Origin: Gordionus sp. m RMFG-2023
Lineage: Eukaryota > Nematomorpha > Gordioida > Chordodea > Parachordodidae
Length of the DNA: 64,000 nucleotides
Assembly (NCBI RefSeq): GCF_954871325.1
Contig: NC_088778.1
Location: forward strand, 10,301,882-10,365,881
Direction of reading: 5' to 3'
Shown: positions 47,515-58,195 of the stretch, piece by piece
How the letters are laid out: each line of letters opens with the position of its first letter
Numbering within the stretch: position 1 is the first letter of the stretch
Translations under genes and position numbers: made by a program
The notes under the pieces: generated by a model
Database searches by the model: none
What the model was told of the DNA's origin: nothing
What the model saw: the letters and a program-made list of their open reading frames with translations, nothing else

Positions 47515-48715
47515 GCAGAACAAAAATGATATAGGCTATCATAAGTGTTTTAGTACCTGAATCCTAGAGGTCAATTCTAGATGATTTGAAATGGGCATCC
47601 ATATGCAATTCTAACAGATACATCTAATAAGGGAAATATTAAAAACAAGAATAAGAACATTTCAATAAAACTGTTAAAATTTATTGTATATGCCATATAC
47701 TACATAATTCTTGCAAGAAGGCAATGAATGTACTATCTGTGGATGTCGAAATAATTGTGATGAAATGTTTTAACGAATTTAATTCATCAACTAAAAGAGT
47801 TAATGAATAAAAGAGTTGGTAAAGTGGTCTGACTTGGAATGGTGTGAGTTGTGGCGATATATACCTATCAGGTGGTTGTCATTAATACCTGCCATCGATA
47901 GAATTTTAAAATTTTACAAACCCTTAAAAAAATACTTTTTAAATAAAATTTTAAAAGCAGTCCTAAAATTTTGAAAAATTTTTTCGTGTATGAAATAGTA
48001 GAATGCAGTTAATATTCAGTTGCAATCAGAATATTCTGTATTAAAAAAGATTCACAAAATCATGCTACAGCTCTGTTCATCTCTACAGTTAAAAATTGAT
48101 AATAAATTTTATGGCTTTATTGCTAAAAATAATATATAAAAATGTTCAAATAATACTCTAATTAATATATTTTTAAATGAAGCAGATATTTTTATTAAGA
48201 CAATTTTATAATATTTACAATCAAAATTTGATTTTAATAACTCTATTTACAAATGTATAAATATTATGACCTTGGAACAGAAACCATCAATTGATGGTTT
48301 TTATAATTTAATAAATATATTAAAAATATAGAAAGACATTGATGTCTTGTTTGAGGAGTTTGTAATTCTCTCTATTTTTTATGATTCGCTAAAATACTTA
48401 AAGTTAGATGGTCTAAAAGCAGAGGAGAAATGGGTAGAATTTTTTCGTAATAACGATAAATCTCATGCTTGGAAAAAATATGCGATTATGTCTTCTCCTT
48501 ACCTTATTCTAATGTCTCATCCGAGCGCATTTTTAGCCTGATGAGGACTGCCTGGAAAAAATAAAGAAATAGGATTGCTTTAACAACATTAGAGGCCGAG
48601 CTAATGGTTAAACAAATATATAATATGTAATGCTAGGAATTTTATAAATATCTCAATAACGACGGTAAACATTTAGTTCTATTATTTAAATCTCAATAAA
48701 ATATAATTAAGTTTT
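47515..48715 (+). pseudogene. hAT transposase, plus-strand copy in palindromic element
   Basis: Segments in order: AILTDTSNKG-like sequence near 47610, a middle region, KPSIDGFYNLINIL near 48282, the C-terminal FEEFVILSIFYDSLKYL (48347-48541) with GLKAEEKWVEFF, then after stops LMRTAWKK and RNRIALTTLEAELMVKQIYN, which is the dimerisation domain. It is interrupted by many stops. The ERIF/SER-type core near 48530 is altered (HPSAFLA). Confidence 0.75.
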
Positions 48716-49079
48716 AGCAATGGCGCCATAAAATTTATTGCCAAATTTTTACTGTAAAGATGAACACATCTGCAGCATAATTATGTGAATCTTTGTTAAG
48801 ATTCTTCTGATTGTAACTACACATTAACAGCATGTAGTAGATTTCTTATACATGTAAAATCATTCCTAAATATACCTCTGCCATTCATTATTGAAAAAAA
48901 TTTTCAAAATGTTAGGACAGCTTTTATAATCTTTATTTAAGAAATATATTTTTAAAGGTTTATAAAATTTTAAAATTCTATCGATGACGGGTATTGGGAA
49001 CATATCGCAACCAACATTGTGCTGACTCAATTCTGTAAATACACTCTGTTTTTACCAAATTTACCGAGGCATTATCAGG

Positions 49080-49364
49080 TCAGAAAGCTGACATGCAATT
49101 TATTGATAATCTCGAATCTGCTATATTTACCATTATATGGTTAGCTATGTGTTTAGATTTTTCACTATTTGAGGGGAAAAAATTTAATAGTTTTATTGAA
49201 ACGACCTTAATTTTGTTGAAATAGCGCAGGATCAAGGGAAATATTTTAATATTTCCCTTATTAGATGCATCTGTTAGAATTACATATGTATGCCCATCTT
49301 TCAAATAGTCAAGAATTGACCTCCTGGATTTAGGTCCTAAAACATTGATGATAGCCTTGCTCAT
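49080..49364 (-). pseudogene. hAT transposase N-terminal/middle part, minus-strand copy
   Basis: A 94-codon open frame with MSKAIINVLGPKSRRSIL, YVILTDASNKGNIKIFP and NHIMVNIADSRLSINCM. The TDASNKGNxKxxP block is typical of a hAT subfamily with the first catalytic Asp in TDAS. The homologous plus-strand sequences lie at 47520-47640 and 62509-62640. Decayed coding continues to 48716. Confidence 0.8.
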
Positions 49365-49983
49365 TTTTGTTCTACAAGTATTGTTTTAATTTATATTAGA
49401 GTAGTTAAATATAATGGGGAAAAGATTCTACCAACATTGTGATAATAAGTATCTCTGTGAATGTTGCACTACAAGATAAGTGATTAAAATTGCCGCAACT
49501 GTAGTTACATCTTTATTATATCTTATTTTTGGAGTACCTTATTATGTATTTAAACGTGATAATTAAGCGCCTATCCCTATAATGTTATAAATACAAACAT
49601 ACGGTAGATTTCCAATTGCGGTTGTTTTGCGGGACATTCACATAAAATATATTTTTAATTGTAAAATCGTTCTTTTTAATAAAATTTTATCTTGTTTACA
49701 TTCTTTTATATTTAAAAAAGATCGTTGGTTTTTTTTTATAAATTAATATATTCTAATAAATCAAGACGTATTTTATTTTTTAAAATAATTACCGACTTTG
49801 TATTTATATAAACTAATTATAAAAATAATAGGCGGATAATTAAGTCAATTAAAAAAAATTTTTTTTAGCAATTTTTATATTTCTCTCGCATAATACCAAA
49901 TTTTTCCCGCAATTTGAAAATTTTGACCTGGCAACCCTGTTGATAACTAGCAATGGATAAGGTGCTATATGTTTCATAAATAT

Positions 49984-50306
49984 CAGAGATATGCAGGCCC
50001 AGCCCTAGATCTAAGCCCAGTACATAGGCCAGACCTTATTTTTATTTTTTTAAATATACCCTAGTGGGGCTGGGCTAAAAATATTTTTAAAAAGAATACT
50101 TGGATCAAGCCATATATTTTAAATCGGCATTATTAACTATAAAAATTAAAAATAAATGTAATATATTTTAAAAAAATCTTATGAAAATATAAAACACGGG
50201 CCAAAAAAATTTTAAAAAATAAAAATCCAAACCAGGCCAGAAATTTTTTTAAGAATAATATCCAGGTTGAGCTGGGCCATGCAAATGGTACCTCTGCTGA
50301 TCTTTG
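49984..50306. mobile_element. hAT MITE, CAGAGATATGCA termini, 323 bp
   Basis: Left CAGAGATATGCAGGCC and inverted right CAAAGATCAGCAGAGG, with ataaatat/attaatat flanks (49976-49983, 50307-50314) matching at seven of eight. The interior has diverged GGCC blocks like the 44238 element, so it is an older member of that family. It sits 143 bp beyond the last recognised U2AF35-like exon, probably in the next intron. Confidence 0.82.
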
Positions 50307-50448
50307 ATTAATATAATTTTATTATGTTATAATAATAATAAATATTATCTTCTATAAAAAAGGTTAGTATTATAAAATTCCAAATACATAAAATTGTTTA
50401 AAAAGGAAATATTAAAAATGATTACAAGTTGAAGAATTTTGATCTTAC

Positions 50449-51187
50449 TTTGACATAAACATTGCCATATAAATGACGTCCTAGGTTTTGACATATATTC
50501 AATTCATCAATTTGTCCATACTATTTATTTATTTTAAATATATATAACCGTTTGGGTCAAAATATTAATTTTTGAGTAGTTTAAAAAAATCTAGATCATG
50601 CATGCAATGGGTAGAAATGTCTAATTTAAATATATATTGTTAGGCATCTCACTAAATTCAGAAAAACTTCAAAAATACAATAATTTTACCTATACTGTGA
50701 ATTTAATCAAATATACTATTATATGCTACAAACTATTATAAAATTATTGTATAAAAAATTTATTTTCTAATTTATTATGTATATTTAATATTATATATGC
50801 TTTTTTAGAATATATATTTATATATATAATACTTCATCCTCCAATTCCATATATAATTCTTCAAAAACGTCATCAAAATGTTTTTGCTCTTCTTCATCTG
50901 AAAATTTTGGTGCATTCTCAATAACTTTAAAAAAATTTTGTCAAAATATTAGATATTATATCGATAATTTTATAAGATATATTGATAGTTTACCTTGACC
51001 TTTCATAATTAATGTTTGATGTTTAGGGTTATGATAGAAATTTGTTAATAAGATAGTCTAAAAATAAATTATATTTAATAAAAACTAGTAAAAACAAAAC
51101 TTGACTATGCCTTGGTGTATTATGAGCTCTAGCACAGGTACTTCCATGTCTGCAGGCTCCTATTTTTTTATAAAAAGGGCAATCCAT
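50449..51187 (-). CDS. U2AF35-like splicing factor, 5' four exons (partial gene)
   Basis: Four minus-strand exons join in phase: 51187-51101, 51057-50994, 50924-50833 and 50520-50449. The first encodes [15 protein letters not shown] and [10 protein letters not shown], a CCCH zinc finger (C-x8-C-x5-C-x3-H) very like the first finger of the U2 snRNP auxiliary factor small subunit. Exon 2 gives [14 protein letters not shown], exon 3 [20 protein letters not shown], exon 4 [20 protein letters not shown] plus VYVK, the start of the U2AF-homology RRM. GT and AG flank each intron (43, 69 and 312 bp). The family binds the AG of 3' splice sites. The ATG at 51187 follows no visible acceptor, so the usual N-terminal dozen residues are absent or in an unseen exon. 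The remaining RRM and second CCCH finger were not found; hAT insertions lie just downstream. It may be a partial duplicate or a gene with a long intron. Confidence 0.82.
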
Positions 51188-52479
51188 AATTTTATAATAA
51201 AAAAAATATAAGTTTACAAATATACAAAAGTGCCAATTCAGAAGGTAAAAACTTACTTGTAAATATTTATTTTTTTAAAATATTCCCAGAAAATAATTTA
51301 CGTAAATATTTGCAAACTTTGCAGATATTATATCAAGGCGAATGAATGTTATACATATGGAGTACTAAACGGTGACCGGCATGCTTATATTTTTCTTATC
51401 TATATAAGGCAATCTTTTTGAAAAAATATATTATAATTATGTATAGAATGTACAAAGAGTCTATCGTTAAAATTTAAATAAATTTGCAGTGATATTTATG
51501 TATAAAAATAGCAAAAGCTAATAACAAAATTAGCTGAGATTAATAGTGCAGGTGATTTATGTTAGAATATATTTTCAATACAAATTTATTAATTTTTGAG
51601 TGTTAAAGTGAAAAACGATGTAAGGGCATTGCTAAAATGTACTAACTCGCTCTCTTTCAGTTGGAGCTTAGTGGACGGAGGGGGTAAATTATCTTTATTG
51701 GAGATCTCTAGGTCCAATTATTGTAGTTTGGATATGTTATGCTTTTATAAAAATAATTTTGGTTTTCTATTTTATCTTTTTATAAGAATCTTTTCAATTA
51801 GAGTCATTATTTTAAAAACTTCTTTCAAATTATTTTTTATAGGGATTGATAACGGATATATTGCATATATTTATGGGGGAGATGGGATTAGAGATGAATA
51901 GGGAACAGGGATGTAAATTTAAAAAAAATTATCTTAATGCAGATATAAATAAATACTCTTCAAACATAAGTAATTAAGATACAGAAACAAAATATTTTTT
52001 CAAAAGGTTTAATAAGAAACAAGATATTTTTTCGAATAAAAAACAAGATACAGATACTTGGTAAAAATTTTAAAAAAGGTATTTATATAGATACTTTTTA
52101 AATTATATAGAAAAAATCGATATAGATACTTAAAAAAGATACTTTGAAAAAAATAGATTTAATATGAAATATATTTTTGGACGTTGTGTTAAAAGATAGG
52201 ACATAATACTAAGTAAAGCACTTTGTTTATATTAATTTTACTTAATATATTAGATAAAGTATATAAGCTTATGTATTACAATTATGATTATATGTAAAAA
52301 AAAATTGTTTTTAAATTTTATAAAAGTGATTTCATAATTCGTATAAAAAATATACACACGTTAAAATTTTTATAATTAATCATTTATTTTTAATTTAATT
52401 AATTTCTTAAATAATTTAACTAACGATCTTTGCCCATTTGGTCTATTGACAAGATTTGCAAAGCCTAATAGCCATTGGG
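51188..52479. other. Spacer with AGATAC-rich repeat
   Basis: Upstream of the U2AF35-like gene; I see no promoter motif I can support. An AGATAC/GATACTTTTTAAA-rich repeat occupies about 51905-52200. A 101-codon plus ORF at 51596-51901 has no recognised domain and hydrophobic, AT-biased composition, so it is not called. Confidence 0.4.
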
Positions 52480-52660
52480 CAGAAAAGTTTTGAAAAAATT
52501 CTTTGATATGTTTATATTTATATAAGTTGCTGATAAATGCAATGATAAATATAACTATAGATTGACGATCATGCATAAAAAAACGTCCACCTATTGAAAT
52601 CAGCTTTAGCGCCATTTTGTAGCTTGTACGTTGATCAAATGCCTCAATAATAATAAATTT
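52480..52660 (-). repeat. Dispersed repeat, inverted copy of 58215-58345
   Basis: CTACAAAATGGCGCTAAAGC and CAATCTATAGTTATATTTAT on the minus strand match the plus strand at 58226-58320. It explains the 79-codon minus-strand ORF here, which I do not call as a gene. Confidence 0.7.
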
Positions 52661-52954
52661 TAAAAATTTAACAATTTTATATCTAATAGGAAAGTTTTCT
52701 CTAAGGTTTTATTAAGTTATGTGGCTTACATCCATCTTATTAAAATGTTACTTTTGAAAATCATTCCGACTATTTAAATATTTGATCATCAATCCATATG
52801 TCTATATTAACTTTTGATGCTCTTTCCTAATCTATAGATGCCATTTTTATTTGGTTCGGTTCATCCGGTGGTAAATATGATATGATATGATAATCATATT
52901 TATTTACAGATATAACTTACATTAAAGAAATTAAGCTTAAAATCAGCCATCACC

Positions 52955-53235
52955 CACCTTTAAAGTAATTAAATTATACTGTAGTTCTCGGGTATAGGCT
53001 TTTTCTTTGTCCTACTCCTTCTAAATTAAAGCCTATAGAGGTTTAAGCAACATTTTTCGAAATGTTGTGCCTACAAGTACGTGCGGCTTGCCCACAAACG
53101 TGTGGAGGGCTCATATTTTTATATTTATACCCAAATTAAATTGTTCCAATTAGATGGAAATGAGGAAAACCTAGCGTAGCTCTGTTGAATCTTCAACGTT
53201 AGAGGGCAAAAGCGCTATATATCACGTATATCTAA
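52955..53235 (+). mobile_element. 5'-truncated LINE copy (3' UTR only)
   Basis: About 280 bp match the 3' UTR of the LINE at 2880-6320 (TCGAAATGTTGTGCCTACAA, GTGCGGCTTGCCCACAAACG, GGAAAACCTAGCGTAGCTCT), ending CTATATATCACGTAT. Extreme 5' truncation is normal for target-primed reverse transcription and fixes the 3' end of this LINE family. Confidence 0.9.
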
Positions 53236-54864
53236 TAATTTGTTAATAATGTAATTATGTAAAATAATTAAATGAATCCTAACCTCAACTGATCTTCAAT
53301 TAAATTACATTGGTATTCTCTAAAATAAAAAAACTCAACATTTAATACAATAATAGTACATAATATCATTAAATTACTTTCACCCAGAAATTATTCAGAA
53401 ACATAGATTGCTACAATATCACTGAAGCAAAAATCACCAAAATTATACCCATACAAAATATTCCATACTTATATCTAATACACCCTCAAATATTCAACCA
53501 AATAAGGTCCACTGCCTATATATAATTGCCAAAAAAACTTATCACACAGATTCCTTTGACTCAATCAAGAAAATACTTCTTTCAATCATAGTTTTAAGTT
53601 AATTTATCTACTTGGTTAATATTATTATAAAAATAAATTTATTTTTAAACATTCCTCAACCATTTAACCCCCAATCATTTATTAGAAAGTCTAATTTATT
53701 TTATACATATTAATTGCAAATATCAAAATCATTTATTTTTTTATATATATTTGTTAATTTTTCTAATAAAATTAGTTTTTATAGCTTATCAAATTCACTT
53801 GATGTTTCAAAAAAAATCTTACTATCCACTTATTGTTCATTTATGGAATCCTTATTATTAAATATAATAATATTTTATGATTCATATCTTATTAATAAAT
53901 AAAAATGATGCACTGATATTTATTGTAGTTGCTGGTACTTTTAATTTTAGGTAAGTAATTTATACCTTAAAATAATAATCAAAATTTATATAAAAGATCT
54001 GTATAGATATAATTAAATAAAATCTACAAATTTTGTTTTAATAATAAGAGAAATCAATGTTAATTTTTTTCTTACTTTTTTAACTTATTTTTATTTTATA
54101 TTTATTAATTTTATTATAAAGGATGAACCAAAGATATACTCTAAAAGTAGATGAAGATCAAGTAATTACGTTAAGAAAATAAGATTTTATAAAAAAATAT
54201 CCTGTCAATTAAAAATTTTTTTGGATTATGTGTTCTAGATGAAATAAGTTAAACCATCTTAAAAGATGGGTTGAGAGCTCATCTCACTTAATTTTTATTG
54301 TAATAATCATTTATAATTTTTTTGTTTTAATTATTTCATCTTAATTATAAATGACAAATGAAAACATCTTTTATTTTTTTTTCAATAAAAACATAGTGTA
54401 ATAATAACATTTTTTGCATGAGTATAAATTATTATATAAATCATTTAAATAAGGTTTATACAAAATATATAAAAATATAAATGTGTACACTTTAAAAAAC
54501 AAAATGTATTTTTAATAATGTGATGATTCACATTAATATTATCTTTGATTATAAACATTTATCCTTTTTCATTCTATCATCACCTATAAAAAATAAAATA
54601 TATTTACATTAGCATAGATTATATATAATATCATAATTTTTATAATATGTCTTATATCAGGCCTGTTCTTTATACAATATAATTTTTAAAAAATAAAAGA
54701 AGATATAAATATTAATTTACATGACTTAATGATTATTAAATTGTATTGCTTTTGTAAGATTTTGCCTCATACCCGTTCTCAATTCCTGGTTTCTCAAGTC
54801 AGCAAAATGAAAAAATCTAATATTTAAATATCTTTAAAAAAATAGTATTAAAACTAATAAATGA
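53236..54864. other. AT-rich spacer, possibly the P-element 3' flank
   Basis: No gene recognised. A short hairpin CCATCTTAAAAGATGG lies at 54253-54268. The 3' terminus of the P element should lie in or near this interval, but no inverted match to its 5' end was found. Confidence 0.4.
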
Positions 54865-55465
54865 TTACCTTTGAACAATTAATTTTACAAGAATTTGAAA
54901 ATGGCTGTAACCAATCTCATCATTAATATGTTCAGTAAGATCAATAAAAATATTTGTACCAATTATTGTGGAAAAAACCAACACTTCCATTTTTTTAATA
55001 ATATTTTTACGTTTAATATCATTTTGATAAGTTCTAAATGAACTTTCACAAATTCTGCATGACATACTAGAAGAAGGAATCACTAACCCCCCATTATTTT
55101 TAAAATTTATGAGCATATTATTTATATTATTATCAATATATGAATCACTGACCATTGCATTAATGCAAACATCACATCGTACCTTTTTTTCTTTAATAAG
55201 TTGTTGTACTATATATCCCAAAATATAAGTTGTTAAATTATCTAAATATAATGATAATTTCGGGATATGAGGATTTGTTTGGCTAAAATAATAAGATAAT
55301 GCCTGGGGTATAATTGGATTTGAAATAGTTTTGATAGAATTAAAATCATCGTCTTGATTATTTTGAAAATTTGAACATATTAATTGAGTATTATCTAAGG
55401 AAATGCAATTTCCTGTAATTGTATTATCCAATTTTGCCATTAATGAAATGCGAACAGCAGATCGA
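54865..55465 (-). pseudogene. P transposase C-terminal domain
   Basis: After an intron ending in TTTTTTAAAG near 55473, GIRSAVRISLMAKLDNTITG opens a frame of about 200 codons. It has LYLDNLTTYILGYIVQQLIK, KVRCDVCINAMV and NNGGLVIPSSSMSCRICESS. A similar GGLVxPS...IxxxCE block is found near the C-terminus of P/THAP9-type transposases. This part has no visible lesion and is the best preserved segment of the element. Confidence 0.8.
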
Positions 55466-55821
55466 ATACCTTTAAAAAATATTTAATAATTATATATTTA
55501 TTATCAAACTTTCATTTTTTGTTTGTGGAAAGCAATGTGCTTTGCGCAATTTATTTGCAGCACGTAAACCTTCGCACTCCTGCAATTTATGTAAATTTTG
55601 TATAGGCTTCCAATCTATTATCTATAAATACAAAATAAATATTTAATCAAATTTAATATAGCTAGCTACCTCTCCATTTGATTCATTTATTAAAATTTCC
55701 TACTCCGCTAATAGATTTCTAAGTAATTTGAGCATATGACAAACATCTAGTAACATATATATTTTTTCCGATTCATAAAATTCCAGCTCAATATATGGAA
55801 TGATATTATCAGGATCCATAC

Positions 55822-56156
55822 CAGTGGCATAGCTAGGAATTTTTCTTAGAGGGGGTCCATACATATAAAATGCAAAATCATAACCATATCTTCGATAATA
55901 TATAATAAATATATTTTTTAAATGCATCAATAATATGTTATTATAATTTAGTCGATTATTCTCAATGACTTTATAATAATACTATCCAGAATAATTTCAA
56001 TAGTAATATAATATCCTTCCACAAACATCAAAACCAGAAAAATATAAATATTAATGGTATTAGTCACTTTTAAGTCTTTAGAACGTAAAATCTAAAAAAA
56101 AATTTTGCTCTGGGAGGGGTCCAAACCTGAAAACGACCCCCGTAGCTACGCCACTG
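55822..56156. mobile_element. 335-bp hAT MITE inside the P transposase
   Basis: Left CAGTGGCATAGCTAGGAA, inverted right CAGTGGCGTAGCTACGGG, and a perfect 8-bp duplication atccatac (55814-55821, 56157-56164). It splits P coding after KKMSKLLGVSMD. The subterminal GGGGGTCCA/TGGACCCC is mirrored. Perfect TSD implies it is younger than the P copy. Confidence 0.95.
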
Positions 56157-57184
56157 ATCCATACTAACACCAAGCAGTTTGCTCATTTTTTTATTAACAG
56201 CACAACCATCACATACTATGGCCTTACAGATAATTCCTGTTTTATTTAGATTGAACAATGCAACTCTCACTAAATAGCTAGGATATCTGAATTCATTTGT
56301 GAAACTAGAAAATAGGCTATTGGCATTTACCAGCTGCTATTAAGACAGGTAGCCATAAGAAACAGTGCCTTTGTTGCTTCTGGACAAGATTTATCTTCTT
56401 TTGTTGATTTTGTCCCATCACCTAAATCAACATAACCATGATATTCTGCTTTGTGGGGGTCATAATCTATTTGAGTTTTAATATGCATTTCATCAAGGCT
56501 AAGTACACAATACAACTGCTTTTCTGATTTTTTTTGGTAGCTTTTAATTTAAGTAAATGAAATAGAAAGGAAACCTTTATTTTATTTAATTTATTTTTTT
56601 TAAATTATTATAATAAACCTGGCATGATTTCAATCTTGCCACTCCATGCCCTTAATGTGGATTCCGGAGGCATACAAAAGTGTGATTTGAGATATCTGTA
56701 AGCCTTAGGTGAATAAAAATGCATAGTCAATGCAAATTGACGGAATTCACTTGTATATATTTTTTTGTGGGTTTGAGATGCCTCCACTGTGTATATGTGT
56801 TTTAAGGAATATAGAAGATGTCCCTGTAAATTGCCTGTCTATAATATTTTCGACATCATCTGATAACAAATTTTCATCTTTTAGTGAAGTGATTATTGTT
56901 TGTAAATTGATTATTTTATTTTTTCCTCTTTTTGAGCTCCTATAATAAGCATGTGCCCTTTTTTTAAGCGTTTAATAATAGCCTCTTGGTAAATAATTTT
57001 TCTTTTTAATGTTTCATATGTCGCGGAATAATTATGATCATTTATTATATGTATAATTGGATCATTTTCATATAATATATCACTTTTTAATGGTGATTGT
57101 ATGTTATTTGAATAAACATTCGTTTTCTAAAAAGTATACATTTTAAAATATTGTTTTAACTATGTAATTATATTGTTAACATAC

Positions 57185-57905
57185 ATCATGAAGTGGCTTA
57201 GATATACTAAATATCGATGGAATTGAATCTTCCTTCAATAAAATCTTTCCGGATAAAGTATGAATGAAACAAGTATTTTTAAAATGCCTTCCACAAATAA
57301 TACTATATTTATTAGGCATAAAATTTTTCCTATTTATAGCCTGTAACCATTTTTCCAATAATTATTTGGATTTTAATGGAAATCTATATTTAAAAATAGG
57401 TGAATAATAATGAGTAAAATATAAGATATATTTATGACATTGATACAAAGATAGATAGTATATAAAAATCAATATAAATATCAGATCAGTTATTAGTAAT
57501 ATAGTATTGAATCAGTGAAAATTTGTTGATTGGCAGAGCCTCTATTAATATATATATGGTTTACATATTTCTTACAAATATTTAAAATGAAACTGTATCA
57601 TAGTAAATATGTATTTTAAAAATGGCTAACTTAATATTTTATCCAGAAAAATATTTAGGCAAAGTTCAAAATAGAAATCTTATCAACTCAAGAGGAAGAA
57701 GCATTATTTGTCCTAGCAATAAAAATGAGAAAACTTTATATTTTTACTAAATAAGGATTATTTTTCAATGTTTGTAGCTTATTAATGCTTTATGTAATAA
57801 ATATGTTGCATATAAAAAATAATATATATACTTATGATAAGAAATATGTGTATTAGATTCTATTTTATTTGTTTTATTACAATTATGAACACAGCACACT
57901 CCCAT
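57185..57905 (-). pseudogene. THAP zinc-finger exons of the P transposase
   Basis: Exon 1 (57905-57832) gives MGVCCVHNCNK...HISYHK; exon 2 (57383-57185) gives FPLKSK, an in-frame stop, then EKWLQAINRKNF, IICGRHF and KEDSIPSIF. These are the C2CH ligands, the invariant Trp and the AVPTIF-like end of a THAP domain, which binds the transposon's subterminal sites. The exons join in phase across a 448-bp intron. The duplicate of exon 1 is at 6616-6689. Confidence 0.85.
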
Positions 57906-58195
57906 TATCTAAATAAAATAATAAAAGTGATATTAAAAGATCTGTTTTGCATGTATCCTAAGATGCATTAACATAAGATTTATAAGTCCATGCAGGATTA
58001 GGTTAAACTATATTTTTAAAAATTAAAAGGTGGGTTAGTCTTAGATTTATTTTTTAAATATAATCACCTAGACCACCTTCATAAAAAAAGTCTTATGAAA
58101 ATTTAAGAATAAAAGATACTATAAAATATTATATCATAAATCGAAACCTTTAAAACTAAATTATCGTAGTAGACTTGTTTTCTATATATTAATAT

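Larger units (their letters stand above)
47035..49939. mobile_element. Palindromic hAT transposon made of two inverted transposase copies
   Basis: Termini are CAGGGTTGCAATGTC on the left and, inverted, CAGGGTTGCCAGGTC on the right, with an 8-bp duplication ttcataac/ttgataac (47027-47034, 49940-49947). The left half (47400-48715) reads plus through a whole transposase ending LFKSQ. The right half (49620-48716) reads minus from the N-terminal side (MSKAIINVLGPKSRRSIL at 49364) to the middle and stops at the junction. So both termini are 5' ends of the same element type. It is non-functional, with many stops, but must have transposed in this form or rearranged in place. Confidence 0.85.
54865..58195 (-). 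mobile_element. P element with THAP-domain transposase, nearly full coding length, broken
   Basis: Minus-strand exons in order: THAP exon 1 (57905-57832), THAP exon 2 (57383-57185), a coiled-coil and YTSEFRQFALTMHFYSPKAY exon (57126 to about 56620), RNase-H-like part LSLDEMHIKTQIDYDPHKAE (56515 on), AIVCDGCAVNKKMSKLLG (near 56225), DVCHMLKLLRNLL (near 55705), EGLRAANKLRKAH (near 55565) and a C-terminal domain with NNGGLVIPSS (55440-54865). Splice sites are visible. Lesions include a TAA in exon 2, a shift near 56910, another near 56800, a TAA near 56325 and a MITE insertion. Terminal inverted repeats were not identified. Confidence 0.88.

Noticed and set aside
51596-51901. 101-codon plus-strand ORF
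   Set aside because: Hydrophobic AT-biased composition, no recognised domain and adjoining repeat sequence.
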